Of a stretch of 64,000 nucleotides of DNA, positions 1-11,650 are shown piece after piece. Under the pieces are notes generated by a model, which made no database searches, was not told the DNA's origin, and worked only from the letters and a program-made list of their open reading frames with translations. The translations under genes were made by a program, and so were the position numbers. Position 1 is the stretch's first letter. The number at the start of each line of letters is the position of its first letter. The stretch comes from Dipteris shenzhenensis. Its lineage: Eukaryota; Polypodiophyta; Polypodiopsida; Gleicheniales. The stretch is from NCBI GenBank assembly GCA_047967505.1, contig CM106538.1. One strand, 5' to 3'.

Positions 1-639
1 GCATGCATCGGCATGCACTCAGGCGAAGGTTCAGAAGGAGAGTGTAGTGGTGAGGCGTCACATTTGCGACTTTCAAGATCAGCTCCATCGGATGCAGACA
101 GATCCCCAACACCCTGCTTTTACGGTTGAGCAAGTGTGGAAATCCCTGTGAAGAATCTCATCCAGTGGTCTTAGCAGCACATTCTGCACTTGCTATCTTT
201 CCAGTAGGCATGCATGCAAACCTACTCGCAAGGCCCTCCTGATCCTTTGACACCAACAATACGGTTATGACGAAGGAGGAGTGATCCCGAGCATGGAGAC
301 GTTATGCCTCAAGGTTCTCCAGGTAGAGTTGACCGTCGTCAAGGAACGCCTTGACAATCACTCTCACCACCTAGGTTGTGTTTAAGGCAACAGGTATGGG
401 TCTCGTTGGATGGACACACTGTGTTGAGTGCATCCTCATCTTTGACAGTGGTTTTGGTTGCTTCACGCAACCTCTTTGGTCAAGGAGTACCATCAAGAGG
501 AGGAGCACCAAATGTTGGAGGTGCAGCAATGGCGGGTCAAGTCAAGTATGCCAAGTTTTTGGGGAAAAAATCCAATGACCCAGATGCTCATGTCTGACAG
601 TTTGAAAAGGTGTATGCGGTCAACAACCCGCCACCCATG

Positions 640-1258
640 GTACCACTTCGATAAGAGGCAGTGTTCGAATCAGCCTTGGTAGGCAAGGTGTCAAGGTGGC
701 TTGTAGAGTATGCGGTGGACCAATTCACTACATGTGATCTCGTCCACACCGCATTCTTGAGACGGTTTCATAAAGAGAAAATGATACTGCAAACTCTGGA
801 AAGACTATGGATCAGGGAGATCAAGATGTGGAGGATTATGCATCCCAATTCAATTTACTTATGCAATGCATGCCACAAGAGAATTGGTTTACTCAAGAGG
901 TGCTGAACGACTGCTTCATTTTGAGGTTGTCTCAGGAATTGCGGACAGCATTGGCTTTGGTGGATCAGACACAAACGGGACTCACGACGGGGCACAAGCG
1001 GTGCGAATAGGAGAATCTCTGCATGGCAGGGTGGCCAAGAACCACAAGTCCTCAAAAAGCAAAGCCAAGAAGAAATTGGCAAAATCTAAGAAGTTTGATG
1101 ATAGCGATGAAGATTCGGACGCTGATAGCTCCAAAGAGAACTCTAAAGAAACCAGTACGGAGGAGTTCGACTTGGAAGCGATGAAGAAGAAGACTTGGCA
1201 AGCCTCTAAGGTTGCTCCAGTGGCTTTGGATATGGATCAGTTGTTGTCAAAGGTTTGA
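640..1258 (+). pseudogene. Gypsy gag remnant
   Basis: Three overlapping frames together read like a retrotransposon gag (capsid) protein: ESALVGKVSRWLVEYAVDQF, then HTAFLRRFHKEK, then DYASQFNLLMQCMPQENWF. The tail (about 1040-1250) is lysine-rich and then acidic. At least two frameshifts separate these parts. Gag would form the cytoplasmic virus-like particle; this copy cannot. It lies directly upstream of a zinc-knuckle relic and a protease of the same element. Confidence 0.75.
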
Positions 1259-1522
1259 AAGGCTTCTAGTACACTCACTACCAGAATCCAAGTCATTCAT
1301 CAGTGGAGTGCACCCTCAATGAGAATTGGTGTGCGATATGCTTGACCAACACCGACAACACAGCAGGCTACCACTACAACAGTCATGGCCAACGAACAAT
1401 TATTCAATAGCAGGATCTGGGGGCATCTTATGTGCAAGAGGAGCAACCCCAATCGTCGTTCCAATGAGGCCATGGTAGCGGTGGTGGCCACGAACACGGG
1501 GTGGTGATCATGGCCAAAATTG

Positions 1523-1585
1523 ACCGAAAACATGCTTGTTCTGCTTGGAAGAAGGCCATTGGCGGAATGAATTGCTTGGACACTC
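1523..1585 (+). pseudogene. Relic of gag CCHC zinc knuckle
   Basis: In one frame the sequence reads CLFCLEEGHWRNEL. This matches the gag nucleic-acid-binding knuckle CX2CX4HX4C except that the last cysteine is leucine. It lies between the gag and protease relics, where a knuckle is expected. Confidence 0.5.
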
Positions 1586-2111
1586 AAGAATGGGATCGGC
1601 AACGAGTAGAGTGGCAAAAGTTTATGGGAAAAATGCTGAGTACCTCCATGGTGCACATTGTGGAGAATGACCCATTGGTATGCCCGGAGATTAGTATTAT
1701 CACCTGTGCGGGTACAAAGCTGCACGGGCCGCGACCACCAAGAAAGGTGGCAAGCTATTGGATTGGTCAATACAGGAGCAAGTACAACTACAAGTCCGAG
1801 ATTTGGTGACGGAGGAGCCACCCTTGATGAAGCTAGCCAAGTCCTAAAAGGCACCCAAAGGATCATGCAAGGTATAGTTTGCAAAGCCGATTGTTCAACC
1901 AAAGTCGGAGATTACACAAGGGAAGTTCAAAGTTCACTTATCGAGGAACGGTCTGAAGGTTGTCAAAGAACCTCCATTGTTGGTGGCTAATCAAGCCAAG
2001 AAGCGAGCAATTTCTCCACAAAGGGAGCTAGGATTGGAATGCATTCTGGAAGCATCGATCCAGATTTCATTGGGTAGATTACTCAACTTGGTACCTAGAT
2101 TCCACCATTAA

Positions 2112-2474
2112 TTGTTGCACTCTTTCCACAAGGAATCGGAGCCGGAAGAGGTGGATCTGTGCCAAGCTGATTCCTCTCTAGTACCGGTAGTTCCTCTGAT
2201 GAACATGAGAATTCTGATGATAATAGCAAAAGCACAAGGCCGGACGTTCCCACAGGTTCTAGTGGATGGAGGTTCGGGGGTCAATATAGTCACCTTAAAA
2301 ACCTGCCAGGAAATGGGATGGATGTCCTGGGAACCGGCGCCATTCCTAGTCTGCATGGTAGATCAATGCCTAGTTAGACCACTCAGAATCTTATGGGCAG
2401 TAGTCTTGGAGGTGGCGGGCATCTCATTCGTGGTCTCATTCATGGTGCTAAATATGGAAGCCCTGACACCATAG
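2112..2474 (+). pseudogene. Gypsy aspartic protease-like segment
   Basis: An open frame of 120 codons carries FPQVLVDGGSGVNIVTLKT, the retropepsin-like active-site region of plant gypsy elements (D at about nt 2265). In this subfamily DGG often replaces DSG. The protease would cut the gag-pol polyprotein. It is cut off from gag and reverse transcriptase by non-coding stretches (2480-3080 holds only poorly conserved frames), so it is a remnant. Confidence 0.65.
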
Positions 2475-3082
2475 TATAATGTACTCTTGGGCAGGCCCTG
2501 TCTGCAGCAAAGCAAAGGTCAATCAGAACTGGGAGTATAACATCATCTCTGTGCGGAGAGGCAAGAAGAAGGTGCGGGTCACAATGGGAGTAGCAGCACC
2601 CTTGGTAGATGTGGTTTGACCAGTGTTGGCCGAGACTGTGAACATGGTGGATGGACTGGAGGATGATAAGGAGGAAGCCTTCCTCAAAGCTAATGCAAAG
2701 TTGGTCTGGATATTCATCATTGATGTGGAAAGCATTACGGAGCAATACTTGCATCAAAATCTTTTTGCGGGGTCCATCAGCACAGTCCAAGAGGAGGTGG
2801 CCGAGCAACAGCAAGCAGCAGTTGATATGGATTTGCAGGATCTCCTACAGAGCAAGAGAGGGAATTTGAGGAATGAATGAGCCGAATCACACGGTTGTAA
2901 GAAGATGCATTGGATATGGTTTTTCTGGGGGATGATGGTGCATCTAAGCCAGTCAAAACTAGCACTTTACTACTGATGGCCAAATTTCAAAGTGAACTGA
3001 TAGCTCCGCTGAAGGATTTCTCCAATGTGTTCGCTTGGGACTATGCTGATTAAATAAAAAATTTTACCAGCATCGAGTTAAT

Positions 3083-3720
3083 ATGAAGCCGTATGCGACT
3101 CCGACCAAGATACAACAATATCGCATGAATCCGCATGTGGCCAAACAAGTGCGAGAGGAGTTGGAGCACTTACTGCCAGTGGGATTCATAGCACCAATCC
3201 AGAATCTGGAATGGATTTCACCTATTTTCATCATGCCAAAGAAAAATAAGAAATCACACATTTGTGTGGATTACCGCAAGCTGAACGTGGCCATGGTACC
3301 AGATCCCTTTCCTCTACCATACATGGATTCCATGCTGGATGAAGTGGCGGGTCATGAGGTATACTCATTCATGGATGGGTATAGTGGATACAATCTAATC
3401 AGGATGGCTCCTGAAGACCAACCCAAGACAGCATTCATCACGTCGTGGGGAGTCTGTGTGTATAGTCATGTGGTTCGGATTGTGAAATGCTCCCTCCAGT
3501 TTCTAGAGAGCAATGCAGGAGATTTTCGGCTCATACTTGATGGACTTCATGCGGATCTTCCTAGATTATCTCAACATGTTCGAAACCTTCACCGAGCACC
3601 TGGAGCATTTGCGAAAGTGTTTCCAATGATGTAGGGAGGTTTCTTTTAGCTTGAACCTTATGAAATGTGCATTTGCGGTATGTAGCGGGTGGCTTCTAGG
3701 TCGCATCATCTCGACGGAGG
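3083..3720 (+). pseudogene. Gypsy reverse transcriptase, frameshifted
   Basis: The first 120 codons are a clear gypsy RT N-terminal half: PYATPTKIQQYRMNPH, SPIFIMPKKNKKSHICVDYR, FPLPYMDSMLDE and FMDGYSGYNLIRMAPEDQPK. After about nt 3460 the frame is lost. The palm motif continues in another frame at 3549-3620 as RIFLDYLNMFETFTEHLEHL, where the usual DD pair has become DY. The segment then runs on through LNLMKCAFAV to GRIIS near 3710. A catalytic residue and the frame are both lost, so it is inactive. Confidence 0.8.
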
Positions 3721-3992
3721 GAATTGCGGTGGATCTCGATAAGGTTGTAGTGATTATGCAAGTGCTTGCACCAACAATGCCTAAGGAGTGCTTGTGCTTC
3801 CTGGGGTAGATCCGATGGCATGGCAGACATTTGCGGTTCCTGGCTCTTACTAGAGATTCCCTTGAATGCACTTACTCCTATGGAACCAAAGGCATTTTTG
3901 TGGACCGCGGAGTGTGACAAACCTTACCGTGGCAACTCAAAATCTAACTTTCAAGAGCATCAGTGCTAATGTCTCCCAATTGAGAGAAGAAT

Positions 3993-4352
3993 CTTCATGT
4001 ATTTGTTGATGCTTCGGATAGGGCTATTGGTAGTGTCTTGATGCAGGAAGATGTGGACAAATGGTATTGCCCAGTCTACTACTCAAGCTGACGGCTCTCA
4101 ACTACTGAAAAGAATTATTATGTCATGGAAAGAGAAGGACTGGGCATGATTTATTCAATCAAAAAATTCTGGCATTACTTGTTGGGCCGACCTTTCGTGT
4201 TCCATGTTGATCATTCTGCATTGATGTACTTAGTGAAACAAAAAAATCTTACGGGTCGATTGGCACATTGGGTATTGTTGCTACAGGAATATGAATTTGA
4301 TGTTATTCATCAGTCAGGCTCGCACCAAGTGGTAGCAGACTCCTTATCTTGA
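3993..4352 (+). pseudogene. Gypsy RNase H domain with CGA-to-TGA stops
   Basis: One frame reads LHVFVDASDRAIGSVLMQED, then RLSTTEKNYYVMEREGL, HVDHSALMYLV and VVADSLS, which is a complete gypsy RNase H. This domain degrades the RNA strand during reverse transcription. Only two stops break the frame, at about 4089-4091 and 4351-4353. Both are TGA where related elements usually have arginine (R-R-L-S and S-R-L-E-S-G), consistent with CGA to TGA by cytosine deamination. Confidence 0.8.
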
Positions 4353-4499
4353 CTGGAGTCTGGGGAGCTGCCAACGGGAGTGGAAGATGAATTTCCTTCT
4401 AACTTAAACCCACCACAAGCCAACATATTTACCTCCTCTTGGGTAAGTTTTGTGGCTTTATCCACGGGCCAATATACAAGGAACTCTTGTAGGCATAGG

Positions 4500-5340
4500 G
4501 GCAATGTTGTTGTCCACACCCAAAGTATGTGTACATAAGGTATTACAAAGCCACATCATTTGTGTTGTGGCTCCACCATTTGGGTACTTCCTCATTGAAA
4601 AGAAGCTGAGTGCAGGACAACCATTCCTTGACTTAGATATAGTCTCATTGCACTTTTTCCTCTCTAGTATCCATCCTAGTCACTTGATATGACTTCCAGC
4701 TCTTGTTCTCCTAATCGACCAAAATGCTTGGTTCACTTCCCTCTCCACCACAATCTCTGCATCCTCATGATCAACAAGTTTTCTCCCTGGGCAACCTTTA
4801 GGTTGATGATCTTCAATGACATGGTAAAATTCAAGCCTATGGATTCTCCCCTCTTCAACATCTATCACTATTTTTTGCTTTCACTGTCTGTGCCACTTTA
4901 GATTGCTTATCTGCTCTTGCTTCACTAGCCCTCTTTGCAAGCATGGCCCTTGACCTATGTGCTTTCCCCTTTCATAAAAATATGTGCAAGCTATCCCTTG
5001 TTGACCTATATGCTTGGCCCTTGACTTATGTGATTTCCCCTTTCATAAACATATTTCTTTGCACTTTGAATCAAGGCAGATACAACTGCATCATATAAAC
5101 TAATTTTTCCCTTGAAACCCTCTCTATCTAGCCAACTATGATGCTTGCTTTCAGACATATTTCATATTGGAGTGCATCTTGAATTAGCATTATTAATGAC
5201 TTGTATTAGGAGAAAACAAAATCCAATATGAATGACGGGTGCTAGCATAGCAAAAACAAGGGTGGGCCTAGATACAAGTGAGAACTTACCACTCCTTTAA
5301 GCTCTCCCCAATCGTGGATCCCCACATTCCACCAACTCAG
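4500..5340. other. Non-coding stretch with an imperfect direct repeat
   Basis: No gene is recognised. A motif of about 40 bp containing CCTTTCATAAA and 'TTGAC.TATGTG' occurs at about 4946-4983 and again at about 5021-5057. The frames here show no known domain. Confidence 0.5.
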
Positions 5341-5346
5341 CCAACT

Positions 5347-5427
5347 TTCTATATATTGTAGCTCCTTCTTGTTTAATTTTGACTGTGGTGCATTCTATAT
5401 ATTGTAGCTCCTTCTTGTTTAATTTTG
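5347..5427. repeat. Two copies of a 35-bp unit, period 46
   Basis: The string beginning TTCTATATATTGTAGCTCC is found at 5347-5381 and again, essentially identical, at 5393-5427. This is a local tandem duplication with an 11-bp linker. Confidence 0.85.
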
Positions 5428-5540
5428 GATAATGCCACCATAGTTAGATTGCTTGAGACATCTTTTTAGCATCTTCTTTTGTTGTGGCTTTCCTCCATTC
5501 TCACACATCTCCTTATGTTCAGTTTGACCCTCCTTCACAA

Positions 5541-5662
5541 TGTATGCCTGCATATGACAAACTAGAATTTTCTCACAATGGAATATACATGATCACTCTC
5601 ATGTATGCCTATGTATGACAAACTAGAATTTGCTCACAATGAAATATACATGATCACTCTCA
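5541..5662. repeat. Tandem duplication, 61-bp period
   Basis: A unit beginning TGTATGCCT and containing GACAAACTAGAATTT and ATATACATGATCACTCTCA is present twice in a row, with only a few mismatches. Confidence 0.85.
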
Positions 5663-5689
5663 TCCATCCATGACATTGTCTATACCCCC

Positions 5690-6590
5690 ATTAAAGACAT
5701 CACATAGCCTACCAATTTGCTTGGGCTTCATCAGCCATAAACCTAAAGAAATATGCTTTTTTATTCCGTGACCATACCATCACTTCATCTCCCAAAAAAT
5801 AATCGGTGCTTCTATATCTTCTTCTTTCATCTTGCATGTGGCTATAGTGTCCTAGTTCCTCCTAATCGCTCCTTTTCAATTAATTTTAGTGCTCACCCTC
5901 GTGCCCTCTTGTTAAATAACCGATTCACTCATGCTCCCTTCTCTCGCTTCCCTCCATCATCGCCACCTCTACCCATGTCCTTTCTCACTACACTCCTCCA
6001 CCATAGCTCACACCTCTCTCTATTTTGCTTCGCCATAGCTTCATCCCTCTCAGCTCCCTGAAAAGCTTCGATTTTACACTTAGGCTTTAAGAAAGCTTCA
6101 GTAGAGAGGGTTTTTGCCCTTTCTTGGCTCCATTAAGCACCTAGGGAAATCGGTTGTTGCCCATTCTTCCCTTCTCTCCACAGCTCAAGTGTATCTCCCT
6201 CCCCTCCCTATATAGGCGCTCATAGCGTAGAAACCTCTCGAATGAACTTTCTAGAATGAAAGTTCAGGAATGCCATCAATTGCCTTATCATCAATTCACT
6301 TATGTTAATTTCATTTAATAAGCCCTCATCGTCCTTTGCTTAGGTTAATTGCCATCCCCATATAAACTAATTAATTTAATAGGGGCATTCTATCGACTAG
6401 GGGGACCTATTATGAGTAGCTCCTGCAAGCTTCACAATGACAAAGCAACATTGAATGCTGGTGGCAATGCATTACTAACAATATTGACAATGCATTACAT
6501 TACTAGCACCCAATGCAAGAGAATATATGAGCATTATAGTACCTTGAATCATTAACATGACAAGCTAAGGTGGTCCACCCAAGTACTCAT
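5690..6590 (+). other. Pyrimidine-rich non-coding stretch with TATA-like site
   Basis: A C/T-rich tract (about 5930-6200) leads to CCCTATATAGGCG at 6206-6218, which resembles a core promoter such as those in LTRs. The open frame at 5753-6061 is low-complexity (S/P/H/F rich) and is probably not a gene. No coding sequence that I recognise follows, so promoter activity is only a possibility. Confidence 0.3.
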
Positions 6591-8190
6591 CTGGTATGGT
6601 CAAACATCACCCAAGCACATTTCAAATCACCACTCCCACATCGATTCATGCGATATACCAAATCCACACCTAAAGCTAACCCTTTTGTTGACACTTTAAA
6701 TATGAAGCAATGATCCTTCTCAAACCCTTGCCTTGGAACTTGACGACATTGGAAAAAGTCATATATCAACTTTCTCTTTGACTCTAGGATGCTATCTAGG
6801 CCATCACCTCCTGGTAATGTTTTCCTACTTGCTCTGCCAACCCTTCTTTGCAAGCTACACATCAATAACCACATTAATATATGAATAGAAGGGACTGAAA
6901 AAAATAAAAAAATTTTAAATATAATATGATAATTTTCACCTTTTGGTTTGCGCTAATGGCAACAATTCATCTAAGAAGTTACATAGTTCCAAGTATCCAA
7001 ATATGTCCCCATCTTTGTATGAGGCATTCATCACCATATCGTAGATTAGATCCTTGTAATTTCCATTTGAACTTTGCAGGGGCTAGCACTTCTATGTGTT
7101 TTGATGACATCCTCCACTAGTGCATGTATATTTTTCATGTTCTATCTAGATGTTCCCATTTGGACCTCATGCATTTGAACACCCACATGCATCATCAATC
7201 TTGTAAGTAAAGTTCCCTTGGCATGATGTAATATACATAACACAAACATGAACCAATGCATTTTATAACTTTCTTGCAAAAATGGCAAGTTAAGACACTT
7301 CACTTTGTTGTAGCTAGGTCACCTAAGTCACACTTTTTGATAAAAGGCATTTGAAAATAGCATTGTTAACTAAACCCTTGTTCATCAAATGGGGGCATGA
7401 AGGATTGCAACATTAAAATACCCTTGCATAATAGGCAACTCAAACCACTCTGTTGAATGCAACATGGTTTGTGACAACCCTTGTCCATGTGTGACCATCA
7501 TACTTTTGCTCCATCCCCTCCATTCTTGTGCCTTGGCTTGATGGTGGTGGTAGCTCAAACACACAATCACCATTGTAGGTTCTAGGAATCTCTTCAACTC
7601 GAGCAATCTTTGTGTCTTGCTAATCAACTTTCCTAAGACAGTCAATCCATACCTTGATCTTATAAGTGGGATGACAATAGATTCCTCTCAACACTTTCTA
7701 GATTCCTCTTGACACTTTATAGAAGTCTTGGCAACATCCAATTTTATTGGATTGTTGCCAATAGTATTGTCCTGTGGTGGTAGTGTGAGACCAATCTCTT
7801 CAGCATCACTTGATAGACCCTATTCGTTTGGAAACGACATCATCCAATCTTCTTGGATTGTTGCAAACTATTTCCCTGTGGTGGTGGTGTGAGATCAAAC
7901 CCTTCATCTTCACTTAATTGTCCTAGGTGAACAAAATCAATACTTGGTGTCCTTGAAGCGCTAGGGAGATCCTCCATTGAGCTTTATTTCTTTGCAAGTT
8001 GCACCATGTACCTTTCTGTAAGGCTACTATCAACAACGTAATGAGAATTTCCTTCTAGAACAATGTGTTGTGGTAGTGGGAACACTGATTTAACATCATT
8101 GTCACATTGAATCACTATGCTCAGCCCAATGACGGTGTCATTTCCCATAACTTGGCATTGTAAAAAGGCCATGGGGATGATACACTTTCC
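6590..8190. other. No recognisable gene; decayed repetitive DNA
   Basis: Several frames of 60-95 codons exist on the minus strand (for example 6587-6874 and 7385-7645) but none shows a known domain. A segment with ATTGTTGC and TGTGGTGGT occurs twice (about 7745-7800 and 7855-7905). At 7730-7759 there is a hairpin with arms GGCAACATCCAAT and ATTGGATTGTTGCC. Confidence 0.4.
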
Positions 8191-8279
8191 CTTGGTTAGA
8201 GGAACTTGTATTGGGGATGCTTTGCCATCCTCAATTCTATAGTGGCGTCCTTCAACATAAGAGAGATTCGAAAAAAAGA

Positions 8280-8655
8280 AAGACTAGCTCTACACCCAAA
8301 AAATAGACAAAGGAAAACAAGAGAGATGAGTGAGAGGAGGCAATGATGAGCTCTGCAACCCAAATAAAAGAAATAACAAGGGAATTGAGTAAGAGGAAGA
8401 AATGAAGAGCTCTGTGGCCCCCGATCGGGACTCAAAATGACAAACTTTACCAACCACATGAAAAGAGAAAAGGGACGATAGGATTACACCCTCAAAAGAC
8501 ATAGGAACGGCATGCTCTAGAACTTGAAATGGCAAACTCTGCAACCCTATTGGACTAGAAATGATGAACTCTGCCAACCATAGGAAAAGATAAAGTGGAC
8601 AACAGGACCACACCCTGAAAAGACACAGGGAAGGTGCGCTCTGCAACTCGAAAAG
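8280..8655. repeat. Diverged tandem repeats with GAGCTCTG / ACTCTGC core
   Basis: Two units of about 90 bp (about 8435-8520 and 8560-8650) share ACTTTACCAACC/ACTCTGCCAACC, GAAAAGA, 'ACACCCT.AAAAGACA.AGG' and GCTCT. A related but shorter unit recurs at 8283-8420. The hydrophobic minus-strand frames here are by-products of the repeat. Confidence 0.6.
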
Positions 8656-8663
8656 ACAAAGGA

Positions 8664-8770
8664 GTGTTACATATTTAGCAAAACGTTTTAAAATTCAAAA
8701 GACGTTTAGCAAAACATTTTAAAATTTAAAACGTTTTAGCAAAATGTTTAGTATAATGTTTTAAATTCCC
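8664..8770. repeat. AT-rich repeats of a GCAAAACGTTTTAAAATT unit
   Basis: The motif 'AGCAAAA.GTTTTAAAATT' or close variants appears about four times in a row. ACGTTTTAAAATT and AATTTAAAACGTTTT are partly self-complementary, so the block can also fold. Confidence 0.65.
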
Positions 8771-8809
8771 TAGGGCCCCACATAATGTTTTTACAGTTAC
8801 TGTCCCTTT

Positions 8810-9150
8810 CTCTCTAAACTCTCTTCCACTTCGATTTCACACTCCACTCTCTTCCTTTCTTCTCCTCCTTGATTCCTCTCCTCCATGACTCCTTCACCCA
8901 CTCCTCTCCTTCTCGACTCCTCTCCTCCATGCACTCCTTGATTCCTCGACTCCTTTCCTCCATGACTCCTTACCCACTTCTCTCCTCCTTGAGTCCTCTC
9001 CTCCATGCACTCCTCTCCTCCACGACTCCTCTCCCCCATGCACTCCTCTCCTCCTCAACTCCTCTCCTCCATGATTCCTTCACCCACTCCTCCCCTCCCA
9101 GACTCCTCTCCTCCCTTCACCCTCGACTCCCTTCTCCCTTGACTACTTGC
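8810..9150. repeat. Pyrimidine-rich TCC/CTCCTC array
   Basis: Degenerate tandem units such as CACTCCTCTCCTCCATGACT are repeated for over 300 bp, almost purine-free on this strand. The frames on both strands (8869-9189 +, 8797-9039 -) are low-complexity products of the array, not genes. Confidence 0.85.
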
Positions 9151-9268
9151 ATGCCCACGAATTGGTATCAACCTCTGGAGAACGATTGAGCTCAGGCCCT
9201 TCTGGTTTGCTCTAGAGTCATAGCATCCTTTGAATTTGTAATGAAGTATGATGTTGTAGTAGAGATGA

Positions 9269-9420
9269 AGCCAATTTTTTACCCTGGCCAGAGCGAAGAC
9301 TTATTGGCTCTAGCCATGAAAAACAATTTGTGGCCAAGGGAGACATTTGTGGCCCCAGGAAATAAAATTGGCTTTTGTGGAGAATTTTTTTCCATGGCCA
9401 CAAATTGTTATTCCTAGCCA
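9269..9420. repeat. Small imperfect foldback
   Basis: GGCTCTAGCC...AACAATTTGTGGCCA (9306-9336) pairs with TGGCCACAAATTGTT...CTAGCC (9395-9420). An outer pair AGCCAATTTT (9269) and AAAATTGGCT (9364) lies around and inside it. This looks like the relic of a small hairpin element. Confidence 0.55.
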
Positions 9421-9429
9421 AAACAAAAG

Positions 9430-10700
9430 ACTGAGCTTGATAGCAAGTTGTGTGGATGTTACGCACACTAATGCCATAGTAGTATCATCACATGGGGAAC
9501 CTACTTATTGCTATTGATGGTACAAAACATGATGCTTTTCTCCCTCCATACTTCCCCCATATTTCTTTGAATCCCTTTTCCTTGAGCAACATCCACTACG
9601 ATACGATCATCATTGTTATGCCAATAGAGTGGCATATTAAGATCCATGGATGTAATGACTCTTGCACAAATCATCCCATGCTTCCCCCAAGTCTTGATTT
9701 TTTCCTTACACATCTCTTCAAATTTTTTATAAGCCATTTAAGGAAAAGCATCCAATGATTATGAACGGTTCGAAATGATATGTGCATTACACTGACTTGG
9801 ACTCCTATGAGTCAACAAGCAGATTGGGCATCAGGCATGGAAGAATCAAGCAAATGATTGTACGTGATATGCACAAGAATTGTTATCTGTTTGTTGTACC
9901 AGTGAGCACTTTGTATCTCATCTTGTTCTTAAAATGAATAATTTTCAGCAAAATCTATGACAGAGACAATAGTGTCATGGGGAAAATTGGCAAGGCATGT
10001 CATGAACTGCTTATCTGGCAAGCTGGCTAAGTGAAATTGTGAAGCACATATTTTGGGATGGATTGAACCATGTGACCTATAAGCTCCCTTGGCGTAGTGC
10101 TCTTATATGACAGTAGCCATCTCTTTTTATTGGATCCTTAAACATTGACATTTTCAAATCTCCTCCATTTTAGAGCAACATGGTTGTCTTCCCTCATTTC
10201 ATTTGGACAGACATTGAATGTCTTCTTCTTCAGCTTCAAACTACAATGTTTGCATGTGCCACGAATGCATTCAATGTGGTGCCACTCATGGTCTCAAACC
10301 ATTGGCTTCACGGAGACCTTAGGATACGAAACCTACCCTCCCTTGCAACACATGATGAGGATCTAGGTGGCCTACAAATTGCGCATTCATCGGGGGGGCA
10401 TGGGCATGATCCCCATGGAGCAATGCTCCAACACGACCAGATCTCAAGTTATTCATAGCTTGCCGAGCCAGGTCAAAGTCTATGTGTGTTTTGTAACAAC
10501 AAACATTCTTGTCTTTGAGTTTCTTGATGTACCAGGGCTTACAATGCTAAAAGCTCCTCTGCCCAATTGAAATGACCAGATTCTAATCCATAAAGTTGAG
10601 ATATCGCTATCTGCTGACCCAACATACGGGAACAAAAGAACAGTGAACCCCCTTTTTGCACTACTAGAACAAGACAAAACACTGTCTAATTAAAGTATAT
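9430..10700. other. No gene recognised
   Basis: Short frames on both strands (for example 10145-10366 +, 10180-10458 +, 10480-10677 -) overlap one another and show no known motif. I see nothing else I can support. Confidence 0.4.
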
Positions 10701-10714
10701 AATGAAGCAAAACA

Positions 10715-11650
10715 AATTTCAACCACCACGTTGGTTTAGGACAGTCACAATTTCAAGTACTGCTACGGTTTAGGACAATCACAATTTTAGTCACCGAGTT
10801 GGTTAAGGACATGTTTAGGACAATCAACCATTGGGCTGGTTTAGGGCACGTTTAGGATAGTCAACCACCGGGCTGGTTTAGGACACATTTAGGACAGTCA
10901 CAATTTTAACCACCGGGATGGTTTAGGACACTGTCACAATTTCAACCACCAGGCTGGTTTAGTCTGACGTTCTCAACTTGGCATATTAGACAATAACAAG
11001 TATATTGCTTTTTATTTCTAAATTTCACAATTAGAAAATAACAATATATTGCTTTTCATTTCTGAATTTCACAATTTCAATCACAATTTATGTCAGTAAT
11101 TGCTTGCTGTTTGACATCGTGAGCTATTTGTCTTGAACCGGTACTAGGCTGATCACATTAACTCCAAGCCATCCCAGTCTAGAAATAATGCTATATGACC
11201 CGAATAGTAGGAAATTAAATTTAACGAATTTAAGTACTAAAAAACACAATAATTTCAACCATCGGGCTGGTTAATAACTAATGTTTGTTCAACCATGCCG
11301 CTGGTTCATGACAATCACATAGCTGGTGATTGAAATGAAGCAGCCATGCTTGCATGACGTTCCAACCACTAAGCTAAATTAGTAAAAGAGTAGTAAAATA
11401 ACAATATATTGCTGTTAATTTTTGCTCAACCACGCCATCGGGATGGACAACAACTATTGTTTGTTCAACCACACTGGTTCAGGACAATCACATAATTGGT
11501 GATTCTGAACCAGCCTACGGTTGCATGATGTTCCAACCACTGGGCTGGTTTAGGACAATCACATTTAGTCCAAGCCTGGTTTAAGAAATGAAACAAGTAA
11601 ACTATCCCAAAGCTCAATCACAAACAACCACTAGGTTGGTTTAGGCACCA
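10715..11650. repeat. Degenerate array of a CAACCACYGGGCTGGTTTA motif
   Basis: About nine copies or variants of AACCACCGGGCTGGTTTA occur (near 10728, 10836, 10870, 10917, 10952, 11266, 11551, 11575 and 11631), most followed by GGACA and TCACAATTT. The motif is nearly palindromic (AACCA...TGGTT). Inside the block are a 47-bp direct repeat (about 10985-11080, containing ATATTGCTTTT and TTTCACAATT) and a larger repeat of about 170-bp period (11255-11392 against 11425-11560). A shorter cluster of the same motif is at 28080-28135. Confidence 0.75.

Larger units (their letters stand above)
1..4500 (+). mobile_element. Decayed Ty3/gypsy retrotransposon (gag to RNase H)
   Basis: Pieces of a gypsy polyprotein occur in the normal order on one strand: gag (about 640-1258), a zinc-knuckle relic (about 1528-1572), an aspartic protease-like segment (2112-2474), reverse transcriptase (3083-3720) and RNase H (3993-4352). 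They lie in different frames and are broken by stops and indels, so the element is dead. After RNase H the frame continues with LESGELPTG and an acidic linker typical of this gypsy type, and similarity fades near 4500. No integrase, LTR, primer site or target duplication is visible; the left end may lie outside the window. Bases 1-640 presumably hold the upstream part but show nothing I recognise. Confidence 0.85.

Noticed and set aside
6206-6218. TATATAGG as a gene promoter
   Set aside because: No coding sequence that I recognise follows. It was kept only as a low-confidence note in the surrounding feature.
8869-9189. 106-codon plus-strand frame and 80-codon minus-strand frame
   Set aside because: Both are translations of the CTCCTC array and have only S/L/P/H or E/G/R composition.
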